From contig NZ_JADQTO010000022.1 in NCBI RefSeq assembly GCF_015704865.1, positions 1-64,000 of the forward strand: DNA of 64,000 bases, in the 5' to 3' direction. Within the stretch, counting starts at the first letter, position 1, and each line of letters begins with the position of its first letter. Source of the DNA: Actinoplanes aureus. GTDB taxonomy: Bacteria; Actinomycetota; Actinomycetes; Mycobacteriales; Micromonosporaceae. Shown here piece by piece: positions 1 through 8,295 of this stretch. Under the pieces are notes generated by a model that made no database searches, had not been told where the DNA came from, and saw only the letters and a program-made list of their open reading frames with translations. The position numbers were made by a program, and so were the translations under genes.

Positions 1-23
1 CTTAAAGCTCCTAACACGATCTC

Positions 24-496
24 TTAGCGGGTCCAGTTGATCAGTCGGCGCCAGCAGATTAGGACGCAGGCAAGGCTGACAAAGCCGTCGTGGATGTCGA
101 GGCGGCGTTCCCAGCGCACGGCAAGCCGGCGGAACTGGTGCAGCAGAGCGAAGGTCTGCTCGACGACGTAGCGCAGCTTGCCCAAGCCTTTGACACCGTG
201 CGTCTTGGGCTTGGGGATGATCGGCTCAGTGCCGCGCTCGTGGCAGGCTTGGCGGAACGCCGCGCTGCTGTAAGCCTTGTCGGCCAGCAGGGCGGCAAAG
301 CGGCGCCGGGGCCGGCCCGGGCGTCCGGCGATCGGCGGGTAGCAGTCGAGCAGGTCCAGGGCCCGTTTGATGTCGGGCACGTTCGCGCCGCTGGTCAGCA
401 CGTAGACCGGGGTGCCGTTACCGTCGCAAATCAGGTGGTGCTTCGAGCCGGGCTTGCCGCGGTTGACCGGCGACGGGGCTGTCCCGGCACCCCCTT
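24..496 (-). CDS. IS5-family transposase, C-terminal frame (orfB)
   Basis: This is the second transposase frame, reached from orfA by a -1 shift at the A5G5 run; it has no obvious start of its own. It reads GAGTAPSPVNRGKPGSK, then HHLICDGNGTPVYVLTSGANVPD, then contains the second catalytic aspartate in LLADKAYSS and the glutamate in RYVVEQTFALLHQFRRLAVRWER, the typical DDE C-terminus. It stops a few bases inside the left terminal repeat. The catalytic triad is complete across the two frames, so the element is potentially active. Confidence 0.85.
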
Positions 497-829
497 TTTC
501 GCGTCGATGTGACTCGCGTCCATCGCCGCTCTCGACCAGTCGATCCGGTTCGCCGCGTTCAGCTTGGCCAGCAGTATCTGGTGGACTTGGTCGAACACGC
601 CGGCCTCAGTCCAGCGTTGCAGCCGCCGCCAGCACGTCATCCCAGAGCCGAACCCGAGCTCCTGCGGCAGGTCCTCCCACCCGATGCCGGTGTGCAGCAC
701 GAACAGGATGCCCTGCAGGCACAGCCGGTCCGACACAGGCCGCGGGCCCGGAGCCTTCGCCGGCCACGCAGGCAGCACCGGCTCGATCAGCTTCCACAAC
801 TCGTCGTCGACGACCCACGCCTTGCTCAC
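431..829 (-). CDS. IS5-family transposase, N-terminal frame (orfA)
   Basis: This frame encodes the first part of the DDE transposase. It begins with the DUF4096-type N-terminal region (VVDDELWKLIEP, later GIGWEDLPQELGFG and WRRLQRWTEAGVF) and ends just after the first catalytic aspartate in AAMDASHIDAKKG. I place the start at the GTG at 829; the frame is open upstream of the IS end, so the start is uncertain. Near its 3' end the coding strand carries A5G5 (complement of 490-499). A -1 slip there fuses this frame to the downstream one, giving KKGGAGTAPSPVNRGKPGSK, the typical continuation of the family. Expression therefore probably depends on programmed frameshifting. Confidence 0.85.
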   Translation of the reverse strand: MSKAWVVDDELWKLIEPVLPAWPAKAPGPRPVSDRLCLQGILFVLHTGIGWEDLPQELGFGSGMTCWRRLQRWTEAGVFDQVHQILLAKLNAANRIDWSRAAMDASHIDAKKGVPGQPRRRSTAASPARSTT

Positions 830-906
830 GACGACCGAAACGAGACTGATCTTCGCCTCGCAACGCTGATCAACATCGATCCAGCAGATCGTGTTAGGAG
901 CTTTTA

Positions 907-1564
907 GTTCCTGCAGCAACTCCTGCTGCCGGGCTAGGATCATCCCCTGGGCGCGGATGGTGCCGAGTTCAGCGAGCCAGGCCTTACGGTCGGTGCAGAC
1001 GTTCTCGACGCGGCCTCCACCATTCCAGGATCCTCTCGGTCGGACCAGATTCCACGGCCGGCTAGCGAATAGCATCGACGTCGGTCCGTCTGCAGGACGT
1101 CCATCCCGAGCGCTATCGACTACGACAAGTCACCTCGCACGGGAAGGACGGTGTCCGGAGTAGCCGAGATCAGTGCAGCCGATCATGGCGGTGGTGCGGG
1201 ATCCGGCCTTGGAGACAGGTGTCGCCGTGAACCGGACCGGGCGGGTCCGCCAACTTGACGTCTTCGCCGCGTGCGAGCTGCGGGTCAGCACCCGGACGTT
1301 CTCCACGATCGCGGGCACGTGAGCCGTCGGCTTACCCATTCGGTGTCGGGCTTACCTTCTGACAGGCGGGAGCGCGGCTGTTTCTGCGGCTCACGGCCGA
1401 GAAGTCCGCCGCCATCGTGGCGGCCGGTCGGGTCGGCTGACGCCGACCGGGTACGCCGCGAAGGTGGCGGTCGCTACGGCACGAGTGGGTAGCGACTGGC
1501 ACAGGTGACCCGGATCTACTCCGTTGAAGATCGTCTTAGGTTCATGATCAACGGTGGTCGCGGG
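907..1564. other. Intergenic stretch, possible gene remnants
   Basis: No convincing gene was found. On the minus strand, 907-1075 reads in one frame as a short helical stretch ending LARQQELLQEL directly at the IS boundary, so it could be the broken start of a gene truncated by the IS. The rest (about 1080-1560) has only short overlapping frames with no recognisable domain. Confidence 0.4.
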
Positions 1565-2425
1565 TCAGCGGGTGAGGCCTCGGAGTTTGTCCGGGTTGCC
1601 CTGCATGCGTACGCCGGTGATCCGCTCACCGTCGAAGTCGAAGCAGATCGCCCCGGCCGCGTGCCCGTTGACGAGGCCGAGGATGCCCGGTCCGCCGTTG
1701 ATCTCGGTGATCACGAGCTGTGTGTTCTGTGTCTGCGGCTTGGCGAAGACGCCGAGCAGCCAGCGGGCGACGTTGTCGGCGCCTTCCAGCGGGCGGCGGG
1801 CTGCGGTCACCTTGCCGCCACCGTCCGACCAGCAGACCACTTCCGGCGCCAGCAGTTCCATCATCGCGTTCAGGTCGCCGCCGGCGCAGGCCTTGCGGAA
1901 CCGGTCCACTGCTTCTCGGCGTACCCCTTGGTCGACGTCGAAGCGAGGCCGGCGGGCCGCGACGTGCGCCCGCGCCCGGGCCGCGGCCTGCCGCACCGCG
2001 ACCTCGGACTTGTCCAGAATCGATGCGATCTCGGCGTGGTTGTAGCCGAAGACGTCGTGCAGCAGGAAGATTGCGCGTTCGGTGGGGGTGAGCGTCTCCA
2101 GGACGACGAGCATCGCCATGGAGATCGATTCAGCCAGCTCGACCTCCTGACCCACGTCGGGCGCGGTGAGCACCGGCTCGGGCAGCCATGGCCCCACATA
2201 CGTCTCGCGGCGGGCGCGGGCCGAGGTGAGCTGGTTGAGCGAGAGGTTGGTGACGGTCTTGACCAGGTACGCCCGAGGGTTGGCAATCTGGTCGCCGTCC
2301 ACGTCGCGGCACCGCAGCCAGGCCTCCTGCAAGATGTCCTCGGCATCGGTGACGCTCCCCGTCATCCGGTACGCGACGTCGAAGAGCAGCCGCCGATGCT
2401 GAGCGAAGACCTGGTTGTCGATCAT
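1565..2425 (-). CDS. sigJ: ECF41-family RNA polymerase sigma factor (SigJ type) with SnoaL-like C-terminus
   Basis: This 286-aa sigma factor would direct RNA polymerase to a small regulon. Region 2 covers about residues 8-75 (FDVAYRMTGSVTDAEDILQEAW) and region 4 about 105-160 (LTPTERAIFLLHDVFGYNHAEIASIL). A SnoaL/NTF2-like extension follows (about 170-286). Diagnostic ECF41 marks are visible: the linker YVGPWLPEP (76-84), DGGGK (201-205) and NPDKL close to the end. In this group the C-terminal extension controls sigma activity in place of a separate anti-sigma factor. The gene starts 9 bp after the SDR gene upstream, so the two are probably one operon. ECF41 factors are usually found beside, and regulate, such oxidoreductase genes. 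Confidence 0.92.
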   Translation of the reverse strand: MIDNQVFAQHRRLLFDVAYRMTGSVTDAEDILQEAWLRCRDVDGDQIANPRAYLVKTVTNLSLNQLTSARARRETYVGPWLPEPVLTAPDVGQEVELAESISMAMLVVLETLTPTERAIFLLHDVFGYNHAEIASILDKSEVAVRQAAARARAHVAARRPRFDVDQGVRREAVDRFRKACAGGDLNAMMELLAPEVVCWSDGGGKVTAARRPLEGADNVARWLLGVFAKPQTQNTQLVITEINGGPGILGLVNGHAAGAICFDFDGERITGVRMQGNPDKLRGLTR

Positions 2426-2434
2426 GGGACCAGA

Positions 2435-3349
2435 TTAGACGTGAGCGGACGCCTGCGCCCGCAGCCCGTCGAGCACCGTCGGGTACGCGGGCCGCCACCC
2501 CAGTTCGCGGCGTGCCTTCTCGCTCGAGACCCGCATGTTGACGCCGAGCATCAGGTGCATGTACGACGCGGGTGCCATCATCCAGGTGGGTACGGTGAAC
2601 GGCTTGGGCGTGCCGAAGATCTCGGCGAGCGCCTGGATCAGCCCTCCGAAGCCCATGTGGTCGTCGACGACGTTGTACGCCTCACCGGGCCGGCCCCGAT
2701 CGATCGCCGCGACGACGGCGGCGGCCGCGTCCGCCAGATGCGTCCACGGCGAGACGCGACCGTGGTCGTTGAACGCCGGCATCTGCCGCTTCCGCAGCAT
2801 GTGCACCATCGCTTCGGTGCCACCCGGCCCGTAGAAGAAGCCGAATCGCAGTGAGATCGCCTCCAGCCCCGACTCCCGGGCCAGGCGCTCCTTCTCTCGT
2901 ATGCCCTCCAGGTGCCGGTTGATCTTCGGATCGGTTACCGGCGCCCCGAACTCGTCGGCTTCGGTCAGCACTCGGTCGCCGAAGTCGCGGTAGCCGTAGC
3001 CGACCGCGACGTTCTCGCCGATGAAGCGGCGCACGCCCGCGAGCTTGGCCGCCTCGATCAGGTTCGCGGTCCCGGCCACCCGCAGGTCGTCGGTGCCGAA
3101 CATGCCCTTGTGCGTCATCGGCGGCTTGCGCAGTGCGGTCGCGGCGTGCACCACGACGTCGGCCTTGATTCCCTCGAACGCCCGCAGCAGCCCGTCCCGG
3201 TCGAGCAGGTCGCCGCGGATCTCGTTGCCCTCGCCACGGCCCAAGCCCAGCACGGTGTGCCCGGCGTCGGTCAGCGCCTCGCGGATGTGCCGGCCGAAGA
3301 CACCACTGGCTCCGGCGACGATCACGGTCTGGTTCTTGATCTCCGTCAT
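2435..3349 (-). CDS. NAD(P)-dependent epimerase/dehydratase-like SDR oxidoreductase
   Basis: This is a 304-aa extended short-chain dehydrogenase. It has an N-terminal Rossmann motif G13-A-S-G16-V-F-G19 and a following acidic/polar pattern typical of NAD(P)-binding epimerase-like proteins. The usual YxxxK catalytic motif is not obvious (GYGYRDFGD lies in the expected region), so whether it is catalytic is uncertain. The start is the ATG at 3349 that opens MTEIKNQTVIVAGASG; an in-frame upstream extension is possible but lacks family character. It is the first gene of a two-gene operon with the ECF41 sigma factor and is the likely target of that sigma factor. The substrate cannot be told from sequence. 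Confidence 0.85.
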   Translation of the reverse strand: MTEIKNQTVIVAGASGVFGRHIREALTDAGHTVLGLGRGEGNEIRGDLLDRDGLLRAFEGIKADVVVHAATALRKPPMTHKGMFGTDDLRVAGTANLIEAAKLAGVRRFIGENVAVGYGYRDFGDRVLTEADEFGAPVTDPKINRHLEGIREKERLARESGLEAISLRFGFFYGPGGTEAMVHMLRKRQMPAFNDHGRVSPWTHLADAAAAVVAAIDRGRPGEAYNVVDDHMGFGGLIQALAEIFGTPKPFTVPTWMMAPASYMHLMLGVNMRVSSEKARRELGWRPAYPTVLDGLRAQASAHV

Positions 3350-3512
3350 GGCCACGAGACAGAGCGGCCTTCCGATCCGTGACACACCCGCGGGTGACGC
3401 CGGTCACACGCCCAGCTCGTCATGTGGCGCTGGGCGTGTTTGCCGCTATCGGGACCGCAGGGGAAACGGTGCTGCGAGGGCGGCGACTCACCGCCACCCA
3501 CACCCTCGCGAC

Positions 3513-3640
3513 CAGCACCGGCATACGTTCGTAACGGCCAGGCTCGACGCCGGGGTCAGCCTGCGTAACGTGCGGGCGCGCGCTGCTGATCACGTGGTCG
3601 GCCCACGGCCTCAATACGGCCTGCCGGGGGTGGTCGTGTC
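3513..3640 (+). pseudogene. Tyrosine recombinase (phage integrase) C-terminal remnant
   Basis: The plus strand encodes a short stretch reading HRHTFVTARLDAGVSLRNV, which matches the catalytic HxxR-type box and following helix of actinobacterial integrases (normally LRHTFVTAALDAGVPLRDV). After about 15 more codons the frame loses similarity, where DPRTT..RYD would be expected. No N-terminal catalytic half is present nearby. It is a decayed fragment, a sign that an integrated element once lay here. Confidence 0.55.
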
Positions 3641-3675
3641 TACCGCGCCAGGGGTTGGCCACGGCTCAGAAGTCA

Positions 3676-4281
3676 TCAGTCCATCTGGCAGAACGGCGGG
3701 TTGCCGGAGGTGATCCCCAGTTCCTGGCAGATGAACCCGCTGCCCTCGCTGTGGAAGCGCCAGCCCGTGCCGGCCTTGTATCGGAACAGGTAGATGCCGT
3801 CACCGAGGTTCGGACCCTCCGGGGCGGCCGTCGCCCAGTCTTTCCAGCACTCCACGCTCGACGGGACGAAACGCCAGTCCTTCGGCAGGTCGGCCAATTT
3901 CTCGAGCGTCTTCGCCGAGGGGCAGTCGGGATACCGGGGCCGGTTACTGGTCCGGGAGGACGTAGGCGGCACCGACGACGGCGGTGTCGTACTCGGCGCC
4001 GCGGAAGTCGGGGCGACGCTGGGCGCCGAGGTCGGGGCGGTACTGGGCGCCGCCGGCTGGGTCGCCGCCGGCGTCGGCGGGCCCGGCCGGTTGGCGGTGG
4101 CCACGGCGACTGCGCCGCCGATGGCGAACACCACCGCCACGCCCGCGGAGCCGACGACGAGCGCGGTACGCCGTTGCAACTTCCGCGATGTGCGCAGCGA
4201 ACGCTCGTACAGATCAGTGTTTCCGCCATGCTCGGCCAGATCGGACATGGCCTGACGCAGCGGCCCGAATTCGTCGGTCAT
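3676..4281 (-). CDS. Membrane-anchored sensor protein next to ECF sigma factor (anti-sigma candidate)
   Basis: This 201-aa protein has a cytoplasmic N-terminus (about residues 1-38), one membrane span (about 39-63, ALVVGSAGVAVVFAIGGAVAVA), a Pro/Ser/Thr/Ala-rich linker (about 66-115) and an extracytoplasmic domain (about 117-201). That domain holds four cysteines, in CPSAK, VECWK, ICQEL and the terminal FCQ. It starts at the ATG whose A is also the last base of the sigma-factor stop (TGATG), so translation is coupled. Topology and position fit a membrane anti-sigma factor, although the short N-terminus shows no recognisable zinc-binding anti-sigma motif. The extracytoplasmic domain is closely repeated in the lipoprotein upstream. 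Confidence 0.75.
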   Translation of the reverse strand: MTDEFGPLRQAMSDLAEHGGNTDLYERSLRTSRKLQRRTALVVGSAGVAVVFAIGGAVAVATANRPGPPTPAATQPAAPSTAPTSAPSVAPTSAAPSTTPPSSVPPTSSRTSNRPRYPDCPSAKTLEKLADLPKDWRFVPSSVECWKDWATAAPEGPNLGDGIYLFRYKAGTGWRFHSEGSGFICQELGITSGNPPFCQMD

Positions 4282-4799
4282 CAGGCTTCCTCCATCACGG
4301 CCGAAAGCAGCTCGGGCGCGAGCGCCCGCATGCGGGCCAGCGCCTTGCTGGTCTGGCTTTTGACCGTGCCGACCGAACAGCGCAGCAGATCCGCGGCCTC
4401 GGCCTCGCTGCGGTCCTCGAAGAACCGCAACACCAGCACGGCACGTTGCCGCCGGGTGAGCTGGGCGAGGGCCTCATGCAGGGCAAGCTTGAGATCGGTA
4501 CGGCGGGCGTGGTCACTGCCGGGCTGTACGACGTCGACCAGTTCACCGGGCATCGACTCCGCCACCCTGCGACCTCGCCACCAGCTCACGTGCTGGTGGT
4601 ACATGGCCGTACGGGTGTAAGCCTCGAAGTGCCCGGGATCGTTCAACCGGTGCCGGCCACGATGGGTGCGGGCCAGCGCATCCTGCACCAGGTCCTCGGC
4701 GAGGTGCCGGTCACCGGTCAGCAGAAACGCCGTCCGCAGCAGCGCCGGTGATCGGGTCCGGACAAAGTCGCAGAAGAGGTCATCTGTTGAATTCGACAT
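4281..4799 (-). CDS. SigE-family ECF RNA polymerase sigma factor
   Basis: This 172-aa sigma factor has region 2 at about residues 5-75 (LLRTAFLLTGDRHLAEDLVQDALAR) and region 4 at about 100-155 (LTRRQRAVLVLRFFEDRSEAEAADLLRCSVGTVKSQTSKALARMR). That is the pattern of the actinobacterial 'SigE family' ECF factors. I chose the ATG at 4799 because it opens the conserved N-terminus; a GGGGGAG lies 12 bases upstream. Its stop overlaps the start of the membrane sensor gene by one base. The next upstream gene on this strand is a lipoprotein about 110 bp away that carries the same sensor domain. The three genes probably form one signalling unit. Confidence 0.88.
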   Translation of the reverse strand: MSNSTDDLFCDFVRTRSPALLRTAFLLTGDRHLAEDLVQDALARTHRGRHRLNDPGHFEAYTRTAMYHQHVSWWRGRRVAESMPGELVDVVQPGSDHARRTDLKLALHEALAQLTRRQRAVLVLRFFEDRSEAEAADLLRCSVGTVKSQTSKALARMRALAPELLSAVMEEA

Positions 4800-4909
4800 G
4801 CCTCGCTGGTGCTCCCCCGTGGCCAACAATCGTTGAGGCGGTGGCGCCGGCCGACTTGTGCCGCACACCGTAGCCGGTGCGGGCCAGCACGCCGGCCCCG
4901 TCACCACGG

Positions 4910-5359
4910 TCATGGGTACTGGCAGAACGGCGCCGCCTCCTTGATGCCGAGATCCTCGCAGTGGTAGCCACTGCCCTGGCTGTGATAGCGCCAGCCCGTA
5001 CCGGCCTTGTACTGGAACAGGTAGACGCCGTCACCGAGGTCCGGGCCCTCCGGGGCAGCCGTCGCCCAGCCCTTCCAGCACTCCACACTCGACGGGACGA
5101 AACGCCAGTCCTTCGGCAGGTCGACCAGCATCTCCAGGGTCTTCGCCGAGGGGCACTCGCCTGTACGAGTTGACGTCGAGTTGGCCACGGAGCGCGGAGC
5201 GGCTGAGGTAGGGGCCGGACCGGCCGATGACGGAGCCGGAGCGGCGGAGACTGGGCCTGATGGCGCACCGAGCGGAGCGGGAGCCGGCGAGGAACCGCAG
5301 GCAGCGAGTCCTAGAAGAATCGCGGTGGCGGGCAGCAGCAGGCGCAGAGGTGCGAACAT
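4910..5359 (-). CDS. Lipoprotein sharing the sensor domain of the neighbouring membrane protein
   Basis: This 149-aa protein starts MFAPLRLLLPATAILLGLAAC, a lipoprotein signal with lipobox LAAC, followed by a Pro/Ala/Ser linker. Its C-terminal domain (about residues 68-149) is nearly identical in pattern to that of the membrane protein encoded at 3676-4281: CPSAKTLE, DLPKDWRFVPSSVECWK, ATAAPEGP and YKAGTGWR occur in both, and the final cysteine is shared. The start is supported by GGGGGA seven bases upstream. The function is unknown; the domain may bind a ligand or stress signal outside the membrane. No wider family was recognised. Confidence 0.75.
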   Translation of the reverse strand: MFAPLRLLLPATAILLGLAACGSSPAPAPLGAPSGPVSAAPAPSSAGPAPTSAAPRSVANSTSTRTGECPSAKTLEMLVDLPKDWRFVPSSVECWKGWATAAPEGPDLGDGVYLFQYKAGTGWRYHSQGSGYHCEDLGIKEAAPFCQYP

Positions 5360-5749
5360 TTCAGGTCCCCCGGATCGTGATGGTCTTCGCTTACATCGGG
5401 GTACATGCCGTTTGCGGCCCGCAGGTTGCCGCTCATCAGAAAATATCTGCGGGAACTTCAATGGCTCGTGCTTGGTCGAAGTGGTCGACGTCGACCGCAA
5501 CAGCGTCGAGCGCGGCCGCCAACTCGTTGCCGAGAACAGCTGTTCCAACCCCGGAAGACCTGGTCGATGGGGTGGGAGCTCATGGGCTGTGGGGTGACGA
5601 CGCCATGCGCGCCGAACCGTTCGCTGGATGCCTTGTGGTAGCCGGGGCGCATGTCTGGCCGGCGAATCAGGCCGGTCAGGTCGCTCAGAGTGATGGGGCC
5701 AGATCGCAGAATATCCGAATAAAATGGGATAGAACGGTATCGTGCGCCC
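5360..5749. other. Intergenic stretch without recognised gene
   Basis: This lies between the divergent lipoprotein gene and the decayed secreted-protein gene. It is noticeably less GC-rich near 5690-5745 (around AATATCCGAATAAAAT), so the promoters of both neighbours are likely here. No coding domain or RNA was recognised. Confidence 0.4.
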
Positions 5750-7071
5750 ATGGGTCTCGTTCGGCTGCAGCGTTTCCTGCTTGCCCTGGGCATGGTGATC
5801 GCGGTTGGGCCGCCAGCGCCACCGGTCGTCGCCGCCGACGGACCGACCGCCACCCAGACCACCGACAGCGGATTGTGGAGCAGCACCGTCGCCCGCTATC
5901 TGGCCGATCCGCTGTGGCGCGACGACGAGGCGTACAACGCCGGACACGTGCTGCAGGTGCCGTTACACGCGGCGTTCGCCCGCCAGCGGGCGGACCGGAT
6001 GGGGCAGTCGCCGCGCACTTCCGGCGTTTCATGGCCACGGACGACTCCGTCGCCTCGGCTGACAGCCCTCTCAACCGCCTGCAGTATCTGTAACTGGCGA
6101 GTCGCTTCGCGGTCCTGGCGCACCGCTCGGGCCGCCCTGGGCTCGTTGCGCCGGGACTGGTACGCCGACTGGCCGACGAGGTGGACCGGCTGTGGTTCCG
6201 GGAACCGGCGCGAACGTACGGGGCGGCACCGTTTCCGGGCGGGATCGCCGAGCGGGTTCGGTGGAAACTAGATCAATCCTCGACCAGGCCTCCCTACGCC
6301 CGCGCCATCGTCGATCAGGAGCTGTATCTGATGACCATCGCGGCCGACCTGCGCCAGATTGCCCGGGTCAGCGGGAACCGGCCGGCTCGGGCGACGGCGG
6401 TGAGCGATGCCTTGGCTTCGGCACGCGAGGTGTTCCGGCAACACGTCACGCCAACCCGCACCGGCGGCTGGTTGTTCCAGCCAGGCATCTGGGCCGGCCA
6501 TCCGGACTACGCCTATGCGGGCCACCACAACGGTGGGCCGAACCTCGCACCGGCCAGAGTCTCGGATATCGCCGAGGACACCAGCCACAGCCATCGCCTT
6601 CCGCTATGGCTGACAAGCCTGTCAGAGGCGTATGGGGTAGGGCACCCGGTCGGCGCCTACTACGACCAGCCGCGCCACCGGCTCGCCACCCAATTCCTCA
6701 GCAGGGTGCTCGTCCCGCCCAACCGTGATTTCCCGTCCTTCCGGACGACCAACTTCATGGACGGCCACAATGGGCTCTACCGCTGGGGTTACGTGACTCA
6801 TGGCCCGGACAACGGCTACCGGCCGTACGAGCTGTCCGGCACGCTGCTGCTTGGTTGGTGGAGCTTTCTTGACCGCCCCGGAGTCTGCGCGTCCTACGAC
6901 GATCAGGCACGGCGATTCCCGCTGCCGCCCCGGGTCATCCGGACGTACATCGGCCCGGATACCACCCGCGTCCGACACCGGCTGCTTGCGCACGGGGCGT
7001 GGTATCGCAACGGGCTGGCGCTGCAGCTCGTCCGCGTCGCCGCCGACCGCTGCCGGGAAGTTCGTCGCTGA
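5750..7071 (+). pseudogene. Frameshifted gene for a secreted protein of unknown function
   Basis: The gene begins with a signal peptide (MGLVRLQRFLLALGMVIAVG) and continues in frame to DRMGQ. Near 6000 the coding potential moves to another frame (AVAAHFRRFMATDDSV). That frame meets a TAA at 6091-6093, directly where LQYL*LASRFAV reads on as one helix. The same frame then stays open to 7071. The conceptual product is about 440 aa, helix-rich, with motifs such as YAYAGHHNGGPNLAPA and FMDGHNGLYRWGY that suggest a toroid-type carbohydrate-active fold, but I do not recognise the family. One frameshift plus one nonsense codon point to a pseudogene or sequencing errors. Confidence 0.65.
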
Positions 7072-7115
7072 GCGGAGCGCTTCGCAGATATCACCATCAT
7101 GGTTCGGCCGCCGGA

Positions 7116-8231
7116 TCAGGTGGAAAGCGCCCGCAGCGCAGCGGAGACGTCGTCGTGGTTGTTGAAGTAGTGGAAGCCCACGCGCAGCCGGTCGCCGGCC
7201 AGGTATGCCTGAACCCTGGATGACCGCAGCCGCCGGCGCAGCGCGTCAGGGTCGCTGACGCGGACCACCGCGATGTGGCTTGGTTGCCCGGCGCCGACCG
7301 GGACGGCTCCGGCGTGGCGTGCACCGTCCCGAAAGGTACGCGAGAGGTCGAGGCAGTGTTCTTCGACCGCCGCCTCGAGTAGGCGTGACATGAGTTCCAG
7401 GGCGGCACCGGCGCCGATCCACGACAGCCACGCTGGTGACGTGTCACAGCGCGCCGCGTTCGAGGCGAGTTGAGGTGAGCCACCGAAATAGCCGCCGTCG
7501 ACGGCGGATTTCCAGCTGGGTTGCAGCGGCCGCAACTCGTCGTGGTGCGGTGTCACCAACCAGGCGGCGCCCCTGGGGCAGAGCAACCATTTGTATCCGT
7601 GCACGGCCAAGTAATCCGGGCGTACCGAGGCGAGTTCGGGTCGTAGCACGCCCAGTGACTGGGTGGCGTCGACGAACAATCGCGCGCCGACGGCGTGGGT
7701 CGCGGCCCGGACCCGGTTCAGGTCAACCCGTTCGCCGTCGATGGACAGCACGTGACTTACGGCAACCAATGTGGTCGTCGCGTCGATGGCGGCCAGAATG
7801 CTCTCGGTCCGCCCGGCCGGACCCGTGCGTGCGCGGACAATCCGGCAACCCGTGGCCCGCAGGCCCAGCCATGGGAACAGGTTGCTGCGGAATTCGTCGT
7901 CGCCGATCACCACCGTGCCGGTGGCGGGCAGTGAGGCGGCGACGGTGGCGGCGGCCTCGGCGACCGAGCCGAGCAGGGCGACGTCACGAGGCGCAACGCC
8001 GAGATAACGGGCGAATGCCAGCCTCGTCGCCGGGGCGGCGCGCTCCCATTCCGATGCGTCCAGCCGACCGTCCCGCCAGTCGGTCAAGGCCGTCATCAGG
8101 GCCTGGGTGACCGGCACAGCACCCGGCGGGCTGGCCGGAGTGTCGAGCCACACGCGGTCGGCCAACGCCGGGAACAGCCCGCGGAACTGGACCGGGGTCA
8201 GCGCCGGCGCGGCCGGGCGGCGGGCGGTCAC
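7116..8231 (-). CDS. Class V (cysteine desulfurase-like) PLP aminotransferase
   Basis: This 371-aa PLP enzyme is of fold type I. The Schiff-base lysine is K214 in HGYKWLLCPRG; FVDATQS (D188, Q191) supplies the residues that contact the cofactor ring; VSHVLSIDGERVDL matches the core before it. The sequence resembles the SufS/CsdA-like class V group, but the substrate is not evident and it has no sulfur-transfer partners nearby. It stands alone between a pseudogene and a TetR gene. A C-terminal desulfurase-type catalytic cysteine loop is not obvious, so another role (kynureninase-like or aminotransferase) is possible. Confidence 0.8.
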   Translation of the reverse strand: MTARRPAAPALTPVQFRGLFPALADRVWLDTPASPPGAVPVTQALMTALTDWRDGRLDASEWERAAPATRLAFARYLGVAPRDVALLGSVAEAAATVAASLPATGTVVIGDDEFRSNLFPWLGLRATGCRIVRARTGPAGRTESILAAIDATTTLVAVSHVLSIDGERVDLNRVRAATHAVGARLFVDATQSLGVLRPELASVRPDYLAVHGYKWLLCPRGAAWLVTPHHDELRPLQPSWKSAVDGGYFGGSPQLASNAARCDTSPAWLSWIGAGAALELMSRLLEAAVEEHCLDLSRTFRDGARHAGAVPVGAGQPSHIAVVRVSDPDALRRRLRSSRVQAYLAGDRLRVGFHYFNNHDDVSAALRALST

Positions 8232-8295
8232 GGCTGCGGTCCAGGTAGAGCACAGGCGGTCGCGTAGCCGCGGGCGAGCTTGGTGCGACCGGTGG

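Larger units (their letters stand above)
5..903 (-). mobile_element. Complete IS5-family (IS427-like) insertion sequence
   Basis: The element is 899 bp. Its ends are near-perfect terminal inverted repeats, beginning AAGCTCCTAACACGATC at 5-21 and ending with the complement at about 887-903. Both sides are flanked by the trinucleotide TTA (2-4 and 904-906), which fits a 3-bp target duplication of the kind known for IS427/IS1031-group elements. The transposase lies on the minus strand in two overlapping frames, another IS427 trait. Because both ends and the target repeat are intact, the insertion looks recent. A short coding-looking stretch just right of it (minus strand, about 907-1075) may be the gene it interrupted, but that gene was not recognised. 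Confidence 0.9.

Noticed and set aside
1130..1339. 69-aa minus-strand frame in the gap after the IS
   Set aside because: No start signal, domain or codon bias; composition like random GC-rich DNA.
1505..2854. Long open frame on the plus strand opposite the sigma factor and SDR genes
   Set aside because: It is the mirror of two well-recognised minus-strand genes; the protein is Arg/Val/Asp rich without any domain.
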